DNA from: Gemmatimonadota bacterium
GTDB taxonomy: Bacteria > Gemmatimonadota > Gemmatimonadetes > JACCXV01
Assembly (NCBI GenBank): GCA_013696835.1
Contig: JACCXV010000217.1
Coordinates: forward strand, 1-9,090
Reading direction: 5' to 3'
Length of the DNA: 9,090 nt
This document shows, piece by piece, positions 1 to 6,772 of this stretch. Positions within the stretch are counted from its first letter, which is position 1. Each line of letters opens with the position of its first letter. Under the pieces are notes generated by a model that saw only the letters and a list, made by a program, of their open reading frames with translations, was not told the origin of the DNA and did no database searches. A program made the translations under genes and the position numbers.

Positions 1-64
1 GGTATATCCCAACGACCGCACCGGATTTCCGCGCGCCGCCTACGATTCGCTGCAGGCGGAGGCC

Positions 65-1732
65 GTGGAGCGGGAGCAACTGTCGGCCGACGTGGTGATC
101 GTGGGCGGAGGAGTGGCGGGCCTGGCGACGGCGCTGCGGCTGGCGCAGCTCGCCGAAGGGGACGCCGCGGCAGGCCGCGAGCCGCCCTCGGTCATGCTGC
201 TGGAGAAGGCCGCGGAATTCGGTGCCCACGCGGTCTCGGGCGCGGTGATGGATCCGGTCGGGCTGCGCGCCCTGCTGCCGGACGTGCCCGAAGCAGACTG
301 GAAGATTCCGTACGCCACCCGCGTCCGCCGCGACGAGGTGCGCTGGTTCACTGAGCGCCGCAGCTTCAAGGCGCCCGTCGTCCCCTCCTTCCTCCACAAC
401 GATGGCTCCTGGATCCTGCCGGTGTCACGCCTCTGCGCCTGGCTGGCGGAGCGTGTGGAGGCCAGTGGGCGGGTGGATCTCTTCACGGGATTCCCCGCGG
501 CACGCCTGCTGCTGGACGGGGAGCGGGTCACCGGAGTGCAGACCCGCGATCAGGGAATCGGCCGCGATGGCGCGCCGCGGCCGAACTTCCAGCCGGGGTA
601 CGATCTGACCGCCCGCGTGACGGTGCTCGCCGAGGGCGCGCGCGGCAGCCTCACGCACCACCTCGTGCAGCGTCTCCGGCTGGACGATGGCAGGAACCCG
701 CAGGTCTACGCGACTGGCGTGAAGGAGATCTGGCGCGTGCCCGCGGAGCGCCACGAAGAGGGGCTGGTCGTCCACAACGCCGGGTATCCTCTGGACACCG
801 CAACCTTCGGCGGGGGATGGATCTACCACATGGCGGACCGGCTCGTGTCGGTCGGCTACGTCGTCGGGCTGGGGCACGAGGATCCCTTCCTCGACCCGCA
901 CCGCATCTTTCAGCGCTACAAGCGGCATCCGTTCGTGGCCGCGCTCCTCGAGGGCGCCGAGCTCGTGGAGTATGGCGCGAAGGTCATCCCCGAGGGGGGC
1001 TACTGGTCGCTGCCGCGGCTCGCGGTAGACGGCGCGCTGATCGTGGGGGACTCGGCCGGCTTCCTGAACGGGCAGCGCCTGAAGGGGATCCATCTGGCCA
1101 TCCGCGGCGGGATCGAGGCCGCCGAGGCCGTCCACGCCGCGCTGCGTGAGGGAGACACGAGCAGCGAGCGCCTGCAGGAGTTCGAGGCGCGGATCCACGA
1201 GGGCGAGGTGGGGCGTGAACTCTATCGCGTACGGAACTTCCACGCCGCGAACGCGCACGGGGTCTTGCGGGGCCTCCTCCCGAGCGCCCTGCAGCTCGTC
1301 ACCCGCGGGCGAGGGCTGCGAAACCGCGTCGGGGAGCAGGAGGACTGGCGCCGGTACCGGACCGTTGCCGAGGTCTACGGGCCTGGCGCCCGCGGTCCGG
1401 GGAGCACGCCCCCGGATGCCGCGCCCGATGGCAGGCTCACGTTCGACAAGGTCACCGACGTCTTCCACTCCGGAGCCGCCCACGAGGAGGACCAGCCGGC
1501 GCACCTCCTGGTCGCCGACCTGGACATCTGTCACGGCCGCTGTGCCGAGGAGTACGGGAACCCGTGCCAGTACTTCTGTCCCGCGAACGTCTACGAGTTC
1601 GTCGGCGGCCGGCTGACGCTGAACCCCTCGAACTGCGTGCACTGCAAGACCTGCGACATCCGCGATCCGTACCAGATCATAACGTGGGTCGTCCCCGAGG
1701 GAGCGGGAGGTCCGCGTCAGAAGCTCACCTGA
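65..1732 (+). CDS. Electron transfer flavoprotein:quinone oxidoreductase (ETF-QO), possibly 5' partial
   Basis: The product (555 residues from GTG 65) takes electrons from reduced electron-transfer flavoprotein, loaded by acyl-CoA and related dehydrogenases, and passes them through FAD and a 4Fe-4S cluster to membrane quinone. Visible features are an N-terminal FAD-binding GGGVAGL (residues 14-20), EKAAEFGAHAVSGAVMDP, a second nucleotide-binding element LIVGDSAGFLNG, and a C-terminal ferredoxin-like module ending NCVHCKTCDIRDP and WVVPEGAGGP. The cluster cysteines should be C505, C524, C527 and C530. Three further cysteines (C489, C493, C501) lie just before. Length and motif order match single-chain ETF-QO throughout, so the family call is secure. 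The start is not: the frame is open to base 2, the residues before GTG 65 (YPNDRTGFP and onward) recall the pre-FAD segment of eukaryotic ETF-QO, and the GGAGG at 58-62 lies only 2 bases from the GTG. The true start may be left of the window. Confidence 0.93.
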   Translation: MEREQLSADVVIVGGGVAGLATALRLAQLAEGDAAAGREPPSVMLLEKAAEFGAHAVSGAVMDPVGLRALLPDVPEADWKIPYATRVRRDEVRWFTERRSFKAPVVPSFLHNDGSWILPVSRLCAWLAERVEASGRVDLFTGFPAARLLLDGERVTGVQTRDQGIGRDGAPRPNFQPGYDLTARVTVLAEGARGSLTHHLVQRLRLDDGRNPQVYATGVKEIWRVPAERHEEGLVVHNAGYPLDTATFGGGWIYHMADRLVSVGYVVGLGHEDPFLDPHRIFQRYKRHPFVAALLEGAELVEYGAKVIPEGGYWSLPRLAVDGALIVGDSAGFLNGQRLKGIHLAIRGGIEAAEAVHAALREGDTSSERLQEFEARIHEGEVGRELYRVRNFHAANAHGVLRGLLPSALQLVTRGRGLRNRVGEQEDWRRYRTVAEVYGPGARGPGSTPPDAAPDGRLTFDKVTDVFHSGAAHEEDQPAHLLVADLDICHGRCAEEYGNPCQYFCPANVYEFVGGRLTLNPSNCVHCKTCDIRDPYQIITWVVPEGAGGPRQKLT

Positions 1733-1742
1733 GGGGAAGCGC

Positions 1743-1970
1743 GTGACGAAGCAGCGGGCGGAAGCGGACTTCCTGTCGATCGGGGACGCGAGCAGGCTCC
1801 TCGGCGTCTCGGTGAGCACCCTGCGCCGGCTAGAGAAGAACGGCAAGCTCGTGGCGTACGGCGTTCGCGTCTATTACACCCCGACCAGACGCCGGCGCTA
1901 CAAGCGGAGCGAGATCGTGGCGGCCGTGGAGGCGTCTGCCGCGGGGTCCTCCGCCCCCCCCGCCTCCTGA
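1743..1970 (+). CDS. Small MerR/BldC-type helix-turn-helix DNA-binding protein
   Basis: This 75-residue protein is almost entirely one winged helix-turn-helix domain of the MerR/excisionase (HTH_17) type. Residues 11-31 (LSIGDASRLLGVSVSTLRRLE) form the helix-turn-helix, and residues 34-58 give the wing, with a very basic RRRRYKRSEI segment. There is no effector-binding or dimerisation domain as in full MerR proteins. Size and layout resemble BldC-like regulators or phage excisionases, but no integrase or other phage gene is nearby. It starts with GTG 1743. The GAGGGG at 1731-1736 is a good ribosome site 6 bases upstream and merges with the TGA of the oxidoreductase gene, so the two are probably co-transcribed. 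The C-terminal tail is Ala/Ser/Pro-rich and holds a run of eight C at 1954-1961, a spot where slippage would change only the last residues. Its target genes are unknown. Confidence 0.8.
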   Translation: MTKQRAEADFLSIGDASRLLGVSVSTLRRLEKNGKLVAYGVRVYYTPTRRRRYKRSEIVAAVEASAAGSSAPPAS

Positions 1971-1995
1971 GCCAGCAGGTGGTCGAACCTCCCGC

Positions 1996-3627
1996 TTATC
2001 GTCCGCGCTTCGTCCGCGCCGCGCTGTCGTCCGGATCGGCCTCCTCGAACATCGCGGGCACCGGCTCGGTGCGGCGCAGCCCGCTGTGGCGGAAGCCGTA
2101 GAGGAAGTAGATGACCATGCCGATGACGAGCCAGATGACGAACCGCCACTTGCTGCTGTCGGGCAGCTTGTAGATGAGGTAGCTGCAGAAGATCACGGCC
2201 AGGATCGGGGTCACGGGCGAGAGGGGCACACGAAAGGGCCGGGGACGATCGGGCTCGCGCACGCGCAGGACCAGGATGCCGATCGAGACCAGGATGAATG
2301 CGAAGAGCGTGCCGATGTTGGTGAGTGCCACGGCCTCGGCGATGTTGAGCAATCCCGCGAACACCGCCACGAAGACGCCGGCGAGAATCGTCGTCACGTA
2401 CGGGGTGTGGAAGCGCGGGTGGACCTTGGCGGCCCAGGGGGGAAGCTGGCCGTCGCGGGCCATGGAGAAGAAGATCCGCGGCTGCCCGAGCTGAAAGACC
2501 AGGAGCACCGAGGTCATCGCGATGACCGCGCCGAAGGAGACGATCCCCGCGGCCCAGTCCGCCCGCCCCTCCAGCACCATCGCCAGCGGATCCGCCGAGC
2601 CCAGCTCGCTCCAGGGCACGACGCCGGTCAGCACCGCCGCCACCACGATGTAGAGCACGGTGCAGATCGCGAGCGAGCCGATGATGCCCCTGGGCATGTC
2701 ACGCTGCGGGTTCTTGGCTTCCTCGGCGGTGGTGGAGACGGCATCGAAGCCGATGTAGGCGAAGAAGATGATGGCTGCCGCCGCGCCCACGCCCCCCCAG
2801 CCGTTGGGCATGAACGGCGTCCAGTTCTCGGGCCGCACGAAGGTCGTTGCGACCGCGATGAAGAACAGCACGATCGCGATCTTCAGCACGACGATGACCG
2901 AGTTGAAGCGGGCGCTCTCCTTGACCCCGATCACGAGCAGGATCGTGATCAGCATCACGATGACGAAGGCGGGGATGTCGAACGCCGTCGGGGCACCGAA
3001 CACGTGCGGGAGCGCGGCCATGCTGGGCGCGAGGCGTGCCGCCACGTCGGGCTGGACGCCGACGCTGCTCAGCGCCTCGGCGCACGATCCGCTCGCGCCC
3101 GCAAAGGCGCCGTCACGCACGAGGGGACCGATCTTCTCGATGCACGCCGCCGTCCGAAAGTCCATCGTCATCCAGTCCGGCAGGTGCAGGTCGAAGCCCG
3201 CCAGCAGGTTCGTGAAGTAGTCGGACCAGCTCACGGCCACGCCCACGTTCCCGATCGCGTACTCGAGGATCAGGTCCCAGCCGATCATCCAGGCCACGAA
3301 CTCGCCGAGCGTGGTGTAGGCGTACGTGTAGGCCGAGCCCGAGACGGGGATCATCGAGGCGAACTCGGCGTAGCAGAGGGCGGCGAACGCACAGGCGGTG
3401 CCGGCGAGCACGAACGACAGGATGAGCGCGGGACCCGCTCCCGGTCGTCCCGCTGCCCCCGCGGCGGCGGTCCCGACCGTGGCGAAGATCCCCGCGCCAA
3501 TGACCGCGCCGATGCCGAGGAGCGTGAGATCGAGGGCGGACAGCACGCGCTTGAGGCCATGGCCGTGCTCGTCGCCGCCGACGGGTCTGAGCTGGTCGAT
3601 CGGCTTCCTCTGGAACAGGGCTCGCAT
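1996..3627 (-). CDS. APC-superfamily amino acid permease (cationic amino acid transporter type)
   Basis: A 543-residue inner-membrane transporter expected to carry amino acids by proton-coupled uptake or exchange. The substrate cannot be read from sequence. Family signs are the TM1 motif GIGAVIGAGIF (residues 38-48), the TM2-TM3 stretch ending IPVSGSAYTYAYTTLGEFVAW, and the TM6 signature FFAYIGFDAVSTTAEEAKNP (288-307). At least twelve hydrophobic segments follow each other, and the tail is charged and cytoplasmic. This pattern is that of bacterial CAT/YfnA-like permeases. Unusual is a long polar stretch at about residues 147-215, between the TM3 and TM4 positions of the APC fold, predicted outside the membrane and holding C162 and C182. 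ATG 3627 is preceded by GGAG (complement of 3634-3637) at 7 bases, supporting this start. The gene converges on the HTH gene with only 25 bases between and is divergent from the lipoprotein gene at 3714. Confidence 0.92.
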   Translation of the reverse strand: MRALFQRKPIDQLRPVGGDEHGHGLKRVLSALDLTLLGIGAVIGAGIFATVGTAAAGAAGRPGAGPALILSFVLAGTACAFAALCYAEFASMIPVSGSAYTYAYTTLGEFVAWMIGWDLILEYAIGNVGVAVSWSDYFTNLLAGFDLHLPDWMTMDFRTAACIEKIGPLVRDGAFAGASGSCAEALSSVGVQPDVAARLAPSMAALPHVFGAPTAFDIPAFVIVMLITILLVIGVKESARFNSVIVVLKIAIVLFFIAVATTFVRPENWTPFMPNGWGGVGAAAAIIFFAYIGFDAVSTTAEEAKNPQRDMPRGIIGSLAICTVLYIVVAAVLTGVVPWSELGSADPLAMVLEGRADWAAGIVSFGAVIAMTSVLLVFQLGQPRIFFSMARDGQLPPWAAKVHPRFHTPYVTTILAGVFVAVFAGLLNIAEAVALTNIGTLFAFILVSIGILVLRVREPDRPRPFRVPLSPVTPILAVIFCSYLIYKLPDSSKWRFVIWLVIGMVIYFLYGFRHSGLRRTEPVPAMFEEADPDDSAARTKRGR

Positions 3628-3678
3628 GCGACGCTCCGCGGAGGTAGGGGGATCCCGGTGGGCGGTCGGAGGGTGACC

Positions 3679-3706
3679 ATTCTACGAACCACCGATGGAA
3701 AGAGAA
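3679..3706 (-). promoter_or_regulatory. Candidate promoter for the amino acid permease
   Basis: On the minus strand, TAGAAT (3684-3679) matches the sigma70 -10 element at five of six positions. TTCTCT (3706-3701) lies 16 bases upstream as a poor -35 element. Transcription would begin near 3672, leaving about 45 bases of leader before ATG 3627. The site is in the 86-base divergent gap, so it is in the right place, but the -35 match is weak. I saw no convincing promoter for the opposite-facing gene in the same gap. Confidence 0.3.
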
Positions 3707-3713
3707 GGAAGAT

Positions 3714-4742
3714 GTGAGCGTCCTGGCGCGGACCGCCGCGGCGCCGGCCGCGGTCACGTTTTTCGGCCTCGCCCTGGTGCTCGGCGCATGCCGGGGGGAT
3801 CCGACGACCGCACGCGGGCAGGTGCCGGTCCCGACGGTGCGCCTGATGAGCGGCGCCGCATCGGAGACGCTGCGGCGCACGTATCAAAACGCGGCGCATT
3901 TGCCGTTCTCCGGGGAGGAGCTTGGGCGCGAGAGCGCATGGATCGACTCCGCTGCGACCCCGCTGCGCGCGTTCTGGGACGCTCACGGCGAGCGGGTGCT
4001 CGCGGACGTCTCCGAGTTCGCCGGCGTCGGATGGGTCGAGGAGGACGTCAACGTGTACTTCGTCAGGCAGGACATCGGGCCCGTGGCCTTCTCACTCCCG
4101 CTCGTCATGGACCTCTCCGTCCTCGAGCAGGTTGCCGGTCTCCCACCGCCCGAGGCCGCCTTTCACCAGCGGCTGCTCGCCTGGGCCCTGGTCCACGAGC
4201 TCGTGCACCGCGTGTACGACCAGGCCTCGATCGCTCGCGGGACGGTGGGGAGCGAGGCGGAGCTGCCGGAGATCATCGCGCTGGCCGGCAGCCGACACGA
4301 CTGGGACGACGTCGTCGTCGCCTTCGTGATGCGCGACGTGCTCGGCCCCGAGCTCACGCGGCCCCTGCTCTACAACCGAGGGCTTCAGCGCACCATCGGC
4401 ATCTATCGGCTGGACCGCATCGCGCCACTGCTCGCGCGATGGCCGCCCGCGCGAGGGCGGTCGCTGCAAGCGAGGGCGCGCGAAGATCACGCGCTCGAGA
4501 CCGGCCTTCGACACCCGGCAGCTCGCAGACGCGTGGGAGAGCTGCTGGCGGACCACGGCGCGGTGCGTGGGCAGGTGGAGCCGGCGGACGTTCGCGCCGC
4601 GGCCGATTCGATTCGCACCGAGTTCGCGCTGGGGATGGATGCGATCGCGCAGCTGCTCTCCGACTGGGAGGGCCAGCACGGGGAGGGTCGGCTGGGCGTC
4701 TTCCCGTATCGGGACGATGGCGGCGCCTGGACGTGGAGGTGA
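3714..4742 (+). CDS. Lipoprotein with HEXXH metallopeptidase-type motif, family unknown
   Basis: A 342-residue exported protein. The N-terminus has R6, a hydrophobic core (residues 12-23) and the lipobox LGAC with C26 as the lipidated cysteine, so the protein should be membrane-anchored on the outside of the inner membrane or moved to the outer membrane. The helix LLAWALVHELVHRVYDQ contains HELVH at 161-165, the form of a zinc-binding HEXXH site (H161, E162 and H165 as putative ligands and base). A third ligand could be E181, E183 or E186, about 16-21 residues downstream, as in gluzincins, but this is a guess. I do not recognise a named peptidase family. It starts at GTG 3714, with AAGGAA at 3705-3710 upstream (short spacer). 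The C-terminal third is Arg-rich and helical. It is followed by a separate promoter, so it need not share a transcript with the next gene. Confidence 0.72.
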   Translation: MSVLARTAAAPAAVTFFGLALVLGACRGDPTTARGQVPVPTVRLMSGAASETLRRTYQNAAHLPFSGEELGRESAWIDSAATPLRAFWDAHGERVLADVSEFAGVGWVEEDVNVYFVRQDIGPVAFSLPLVMDLSVLEQVAGLPPPEAAFHQRLLAWALVHELVHRVYDQASIARGTVGSEAELPEIIALAGSRHDWDDVVVAFVMRDVLGPELTRPLLYNRGLQRTIGIYRLDRIAPLLARWPPARGRSLQARAREDHALETGLRHPAARRRVGELLADHGAVRGQVEPADVRAAADSIRTEFALGMDAIAQLLSDWEGQHGEGRLGVFPYRDDGGAWTWR

Positions 4743-4774
4743 CGGGACGCCGCGGTTTCAATCGGCCAGCGGGT

Positions 4775-4804
4775 TTGACGCCGGTCATGGCCCACGACTA
4801 CAAT
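4775..4804 (+). promoter_or_regulatory. Near-consensus sigma70 promoter, candidate leaderless start
   Basis: TTGACG at 4775-4780 and TACAAT at 4799-4804 each match the housekeeping -35 and -10 consensus at five of six positions, with an 18-base spacer. Six bases follow the -10 element and then ATG 4811, so the expected first transcribed base is the A of that ATG or its neighbour. This arrangement is typical of leaderless messages and would explain why no Shine-Dalgarno sequence precedes the gene. It also excludes ATG 4787, which would lie upstream of the transcript. Confidence 0.55.
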
Positions 4805-4810
4805 CGCTGG

Positions 4811-5413
4811 ATGCGCGCCATCCCCTCGGAGGACCAGGACCCCTGGTGGCGACGGCGGATGCCGCCGCTCCCCACCGTCCTGGTTGCGGCTGCCCTGGCG
4901 ACGATCACGCCGGCAGGCGAGTGCGGAGCTCTGCTCGCGCAGGAGGGGAATTCCTCGTCCCCCCGGGGCAGCCCCGCGGGCGAGAAGAGCGCAGGCGGCA
5001 GCGCGGAGCAGATCGCGGCCGCAGCGGTCCAGCCTGCGCAGCAGGTGCGGCGGATGCTCAATCTTCTCGTGGCCGCGGCGAACCGCCTCGACTGGAGAGG
5101 CGAAGGGGACTACTTCTGGCGCTCGCCCGAGCTCGTCTCCGTCGCGCAGGGCACGCCGACGCTCGGCTGGGATGCGCGAGACTCCAAGACGCGCCAGTGG
5201 TACGGGGTTCTGAAGACGCAGAAGGTCCGTCTCCGCGACGTCGAGACGCGAACGCTCGGGCCCGACGTGGTCGCGGTGATGTCCACCTACGACCAGGAGA
5301 TCGGCGCAAAGGACGGGCGAACGTGGAAGGGGACGGGCATCTGGTCCTTGATCTTTCGTCGGGTGAAGGGGGAATGGCGCGTGGTGTACGAGCACTACTC
5401 CTACGAGGAGTGA
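4811..5413 (+). CDS. Secreted NTF2-like (SnoaL/DUF4440-type) protein
   Basis: From ATG 4811 the product is 200 residues. A basic stretch WWRRR (12-16) precedes a hydrophobic segment PLPTVLVAAALATITPA and an ALLAQ site near residue 44, consistent with a Sec signal peptide. A Ser/Gly/Ala-rich linker (about 47-75) follows. The remaining ~120 residues have the pattern of the NTF2-like cone fold: an N-terminal helix (VRRMLNLLVAAANRLDW), a YFWRSPELVSVAQGTPTLGWDA segment, and final strands GTGIWSLIFRRVKGEWRVVYEHYSYE, the usual ending of DUF4440/SnoaL-type domains. Such domains bind small ligands or act as simple enzymes or subunits. No catalytic residues can be assigned. The start is chosen because it coincides with the predicted transcription start. 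ATG 4859, just before the hydrophobic core, is a possible shorter start. The second NTF2-like gene is 27 bases downstream. Confidence 0.72.
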   Translation: MRAIPSEDQDPWWRRRMPPLPTVLVAAALATITPAGECGALLAQEGNSSSPRGSPAGEKSAGGSAEQIAAAAVQPAQQVRRMLNLLVAAANRLDWRGEGDYFWRSPELVSVAQGTPTLGWDARDSKTRQWYGVLKTQKVRLRDVETRTLGPDVVAVMSTYDQEIGAKDGRTWKGTGIWSLIFRRVKGEWRVVYEHYSYEE

Positions 5414-5440
5414 GCGACCCGGAGTGAGAGGAGCGAGCTG

Positions 5441-6010
5441 ATGTCGGGATCCGGTGCCAGAGCGACCGGCCTTGCTGCCGCACAGGGGCTGGCAGCGCTC
5501 GTGCTGCTGGTAGCCGCACCCTTGTCGGCTCAGGGTGATCGCGTTGCCGGAGCCGCGGAGGAAACCGTGCAGACGGCGCTCGCCGCCTACTACTCCGCGC
5601 TCGAGAAGGGAGACGTCGAATCCGCAGGGTCACGGCTGACGCCGGACTACTTCTACGTCGCCCCGTGGGGGGCGCTCGAGCTGCGCTCCGAGCAGCTGGC
5701 GCGCATGCGTGAGGCGTTCGCGTCGCGAAGCCTCCGCAACTACCGCGTGCAGATCCGTGACCTGCGCACGGGCCCCGCCGGCGAGGGGGGGGCGTGGTTC
5801 AGGGCCACGGTCCGCGAGACGTACCTGCGCGAAAGTGGCCGCAGGGCGCGGAACGCCTTCGCGGAGGACCCGCTCACGACGGGCGTGGCCGTGCGGGAGC
5901 AGGGGAGCTGGCGCATCCGCTACCTGCAGCAGACGTGGAGCGAGGAGACGCTGCGGCGGATGGTGCCGATCCTGCACGCCGCGCAACCGGTGGATCCCGA
6001 GGAGTACTGA
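5441..6010 (+). CDS. Second secreted NTF2-like protein
   Basis: The 189-residue product has a clear signal peptide: an Arg in the n-region, hydrophobic core LAALVLLVAAPL, and probable cleavage after LSA or LSAQ (residues 28-31). The rest reads as an NTF2-like domain of about 130 residues: helix TVQTALAAYYSALEKGDVESAG, then LTPDYFYVAPWGALELRSEQLARM, a strand pair YRVQIRDLRT and ATVRETYLRE, and the closing GSWRIRYLQQTWSEE. The first part is typical of DUF4440-like proteins. Function is unknown. ATG 5441 has AGGAG at 5429-5433 with a 7-base spacer, so the start is firm. It lies 27 bases after the other NTF2-like gene and its end overlaps the YceI-like frame, so the three are likely one transcript. 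A run of eight G at 5785-5792 lies inside the gene. Confidence 0.78.
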   Translation: MSGSGARATGLAAAQGLAALVLLVAAPLSAQGDRVAGAAEETVQTALAAYYSALEKGDVESAGSRLTPDYFYVAPWGALELRSEQLARMREAFASRSLRNYRVQIRDLRTGPAGEGGAWFRATVRETYLRESGRRARNAFAEDPLTTGVAVREQGSWRIRYLQQTWSEETLRRMVPILHAAQPVDPEEY

Positions 6011-6687
6011 CCGCGCTCCTCGTCGCTCTCCTGCTCATCGCCTGGGGCTGCCGCGGGGACTCGAACGGCTGGACTCCCGGCAACTCCGGCGGAACGCCCC
6101 CGCTCGCGGGAACGTACGTCGTGCGCGCCGACTCCTCCCGCGTCCACTTTCTGATCCAGGTCGGCGACTCCGCTGTCGTCGGCAGCATTCCGGGTGTTCT
6201 CGGCGCCTTGACCTTCCGCGAAGAGTCGGGCGGGTTCGTGGGGGCCGAGGGGCGCATGCAGCTCGACCTGACGGGTGCGACCCTGGCGGACACGCTCCGC
6301 ACGCGGATGCTGCGCGAGCAACTCGAGCCGGCGGGCCCCCGCGAATCGTCGGTGGCCGAGCTCCGCGTTCGGGACCTCTTCGGAAAGCGCTTCAAGACGG
6401 ATCTGCCCTTGGGGGGCGTCCTTCCCGTGTCCATCCGCGGCCAGCTGCTCGTTCGCGGTCGCGCGGTGTCGCGTCAGTTCGATGGGGAGATCACCCGTAC
6501 GCCGGGAGGCTGGAGGCTGACGAACGCGCAGCCGATCGTCTTCTCCTTCGAGGAGGTGGGGCTGCGTGAGGAGCGCGATGCGTGGTTCTCGGCCAGGGAG
6601 GCCGTACCTGCGCGCGGCCCCGTGGCGATCAGCGTCGATCTCCGGCTGGAGCGCCGTGTCGCGGCGGAGGCTCGCAGCGCGGAGTGA
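5935..6687 (+). CDS. YceI-like lipoprotein with no ordinary start codon at its signal peptide
   Basis: The frame after 6010 encodes an unmistakable lipoprotein leader, TALLVALLLIAWGC, with the lipid-bearing Cys encoded just before RGD, then a Gly/Pro/Ser linker. A domain of about 160 residues follows with the YceI pattern (YVVRADSSRVHFLI, VVGSIPGVLGALTF, a helix LADTLRTRMLREQLEPA, SVAELRVRDLF, and a final strand set ending PIVFSFEEVGL). YceI domains are beta-barrel lipocalin-like folds that bind isoprenoid or other lipids in the periplasm. The start is a puzzle: between GTG 5935 and the Cys codon the only candidate near-start is CTG 6007, which overlaps the preceding TGA (6008-6010). GTG 5935 gives 250 residues with an RR-containing n-region and a 76-base overlap with the previous gene. 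GTG 6121 would lose the leader. The lipobox A-W-G-C is loose. The reading frame is secure, the start is not. Confidence 0.65.
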   Translation: MERGDAAADGADPARRATGGSRGVLTALLVALLLIAWGCRGDSNGWTPGNSGGTPPLAGTYVVRADSSRVHFLIQVGDSAVVGSIPGVLGALTFREESGGFVGAEGRMQLDLTGATLADTLRTRMLREQLEPAGPRESSVAELRVRDLFGKRFKTDLPLGGVLPVSIRGQLLVRGRAVSRQFDGEITRTPGGWRLTNAQPIVFSFEEVGLREERDAWFSAREAVPARGPVAISVDLRLERRVAAEARSAE

Positions 6688-6710
6688 TCCGAGAGGAGGG
6701 GGCGTTCAGT

Positions 6711-6728
6711 GCGCCTGAGTTGAGGCGC
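6711..6728 (+). other. Small GC-rich hairpin after the YceI-like gene
   Basis: GCGCCT (6711-6716) and AGGCGC (6723-6728) form a perfect 6-base-pair stem with a 6-base loop, starting 24 bases after the plus-strand stop codon. There is no T run behind it. It may protect the 3' end of the message or help termination. Confidence 0.4.
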
Positions 6729-6732
6729 CCAC

Positions 6733-6766
6733 GCGGGTAGCCTGCCGGGGCTGCCAGGGTGCCCGC
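6733..6766 (+). other. Long imperfect hairpin in the convergent intergenic region
   Basis: The arms 6733-6746 and 6753-6766 pair at about twelve of fourteen positions: a 7-pair outer stem (one G-U), a mismatch, CCTG with CAGG, another mismatch, and one closing pair around a 6-base loop. There is no T run. It lies between the short hairpin and the best terminator candidate. Confidence 0.4.
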
Positions 6767-6772
6767 AATGAC

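Noticed and set aside
425..1846. 473-codon minus-strand open frame opposite the ETF-QO
   Set aside because: The plus strand encodes a complete recognised enzyme; the antisense product has no recognisable feature and runs into the HTH gene.
2086..3717. 543-codon plus-strand open frame opposite the amino acid permease
   Set aside because: It is the high-GC shadow of the permease gene; the product is Asp/Glu/Arg/His-rich with no domain, whereas the minus strand gives a full transporter.
3695..4810. Long upstream part of the frame that contains the first NTF2-like gene
   Set aside because: It overlaps the HELVH lipoprotein in another frame and reads as Arg/Gly/Ala-rich noise; only the part from 4811 has a signal peptide and domain.
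4787..4810. ATG 4787 as start of the first NTF2-like gene
   Set aside because: It lies between the -35 and -10 elements of the best promoter and has no Shine-Dalgarno sequence.
5785..5792. Run of eight G as a programmed frameshift joining the second NTF2-like gene to the YceI-like frame
   Set aside because: A -1 slip would indeed enter the open YceI frame, but it would read through about 70 codons of noise and place a lipoprotein leader in mid-protein; a hidden start is simpler.
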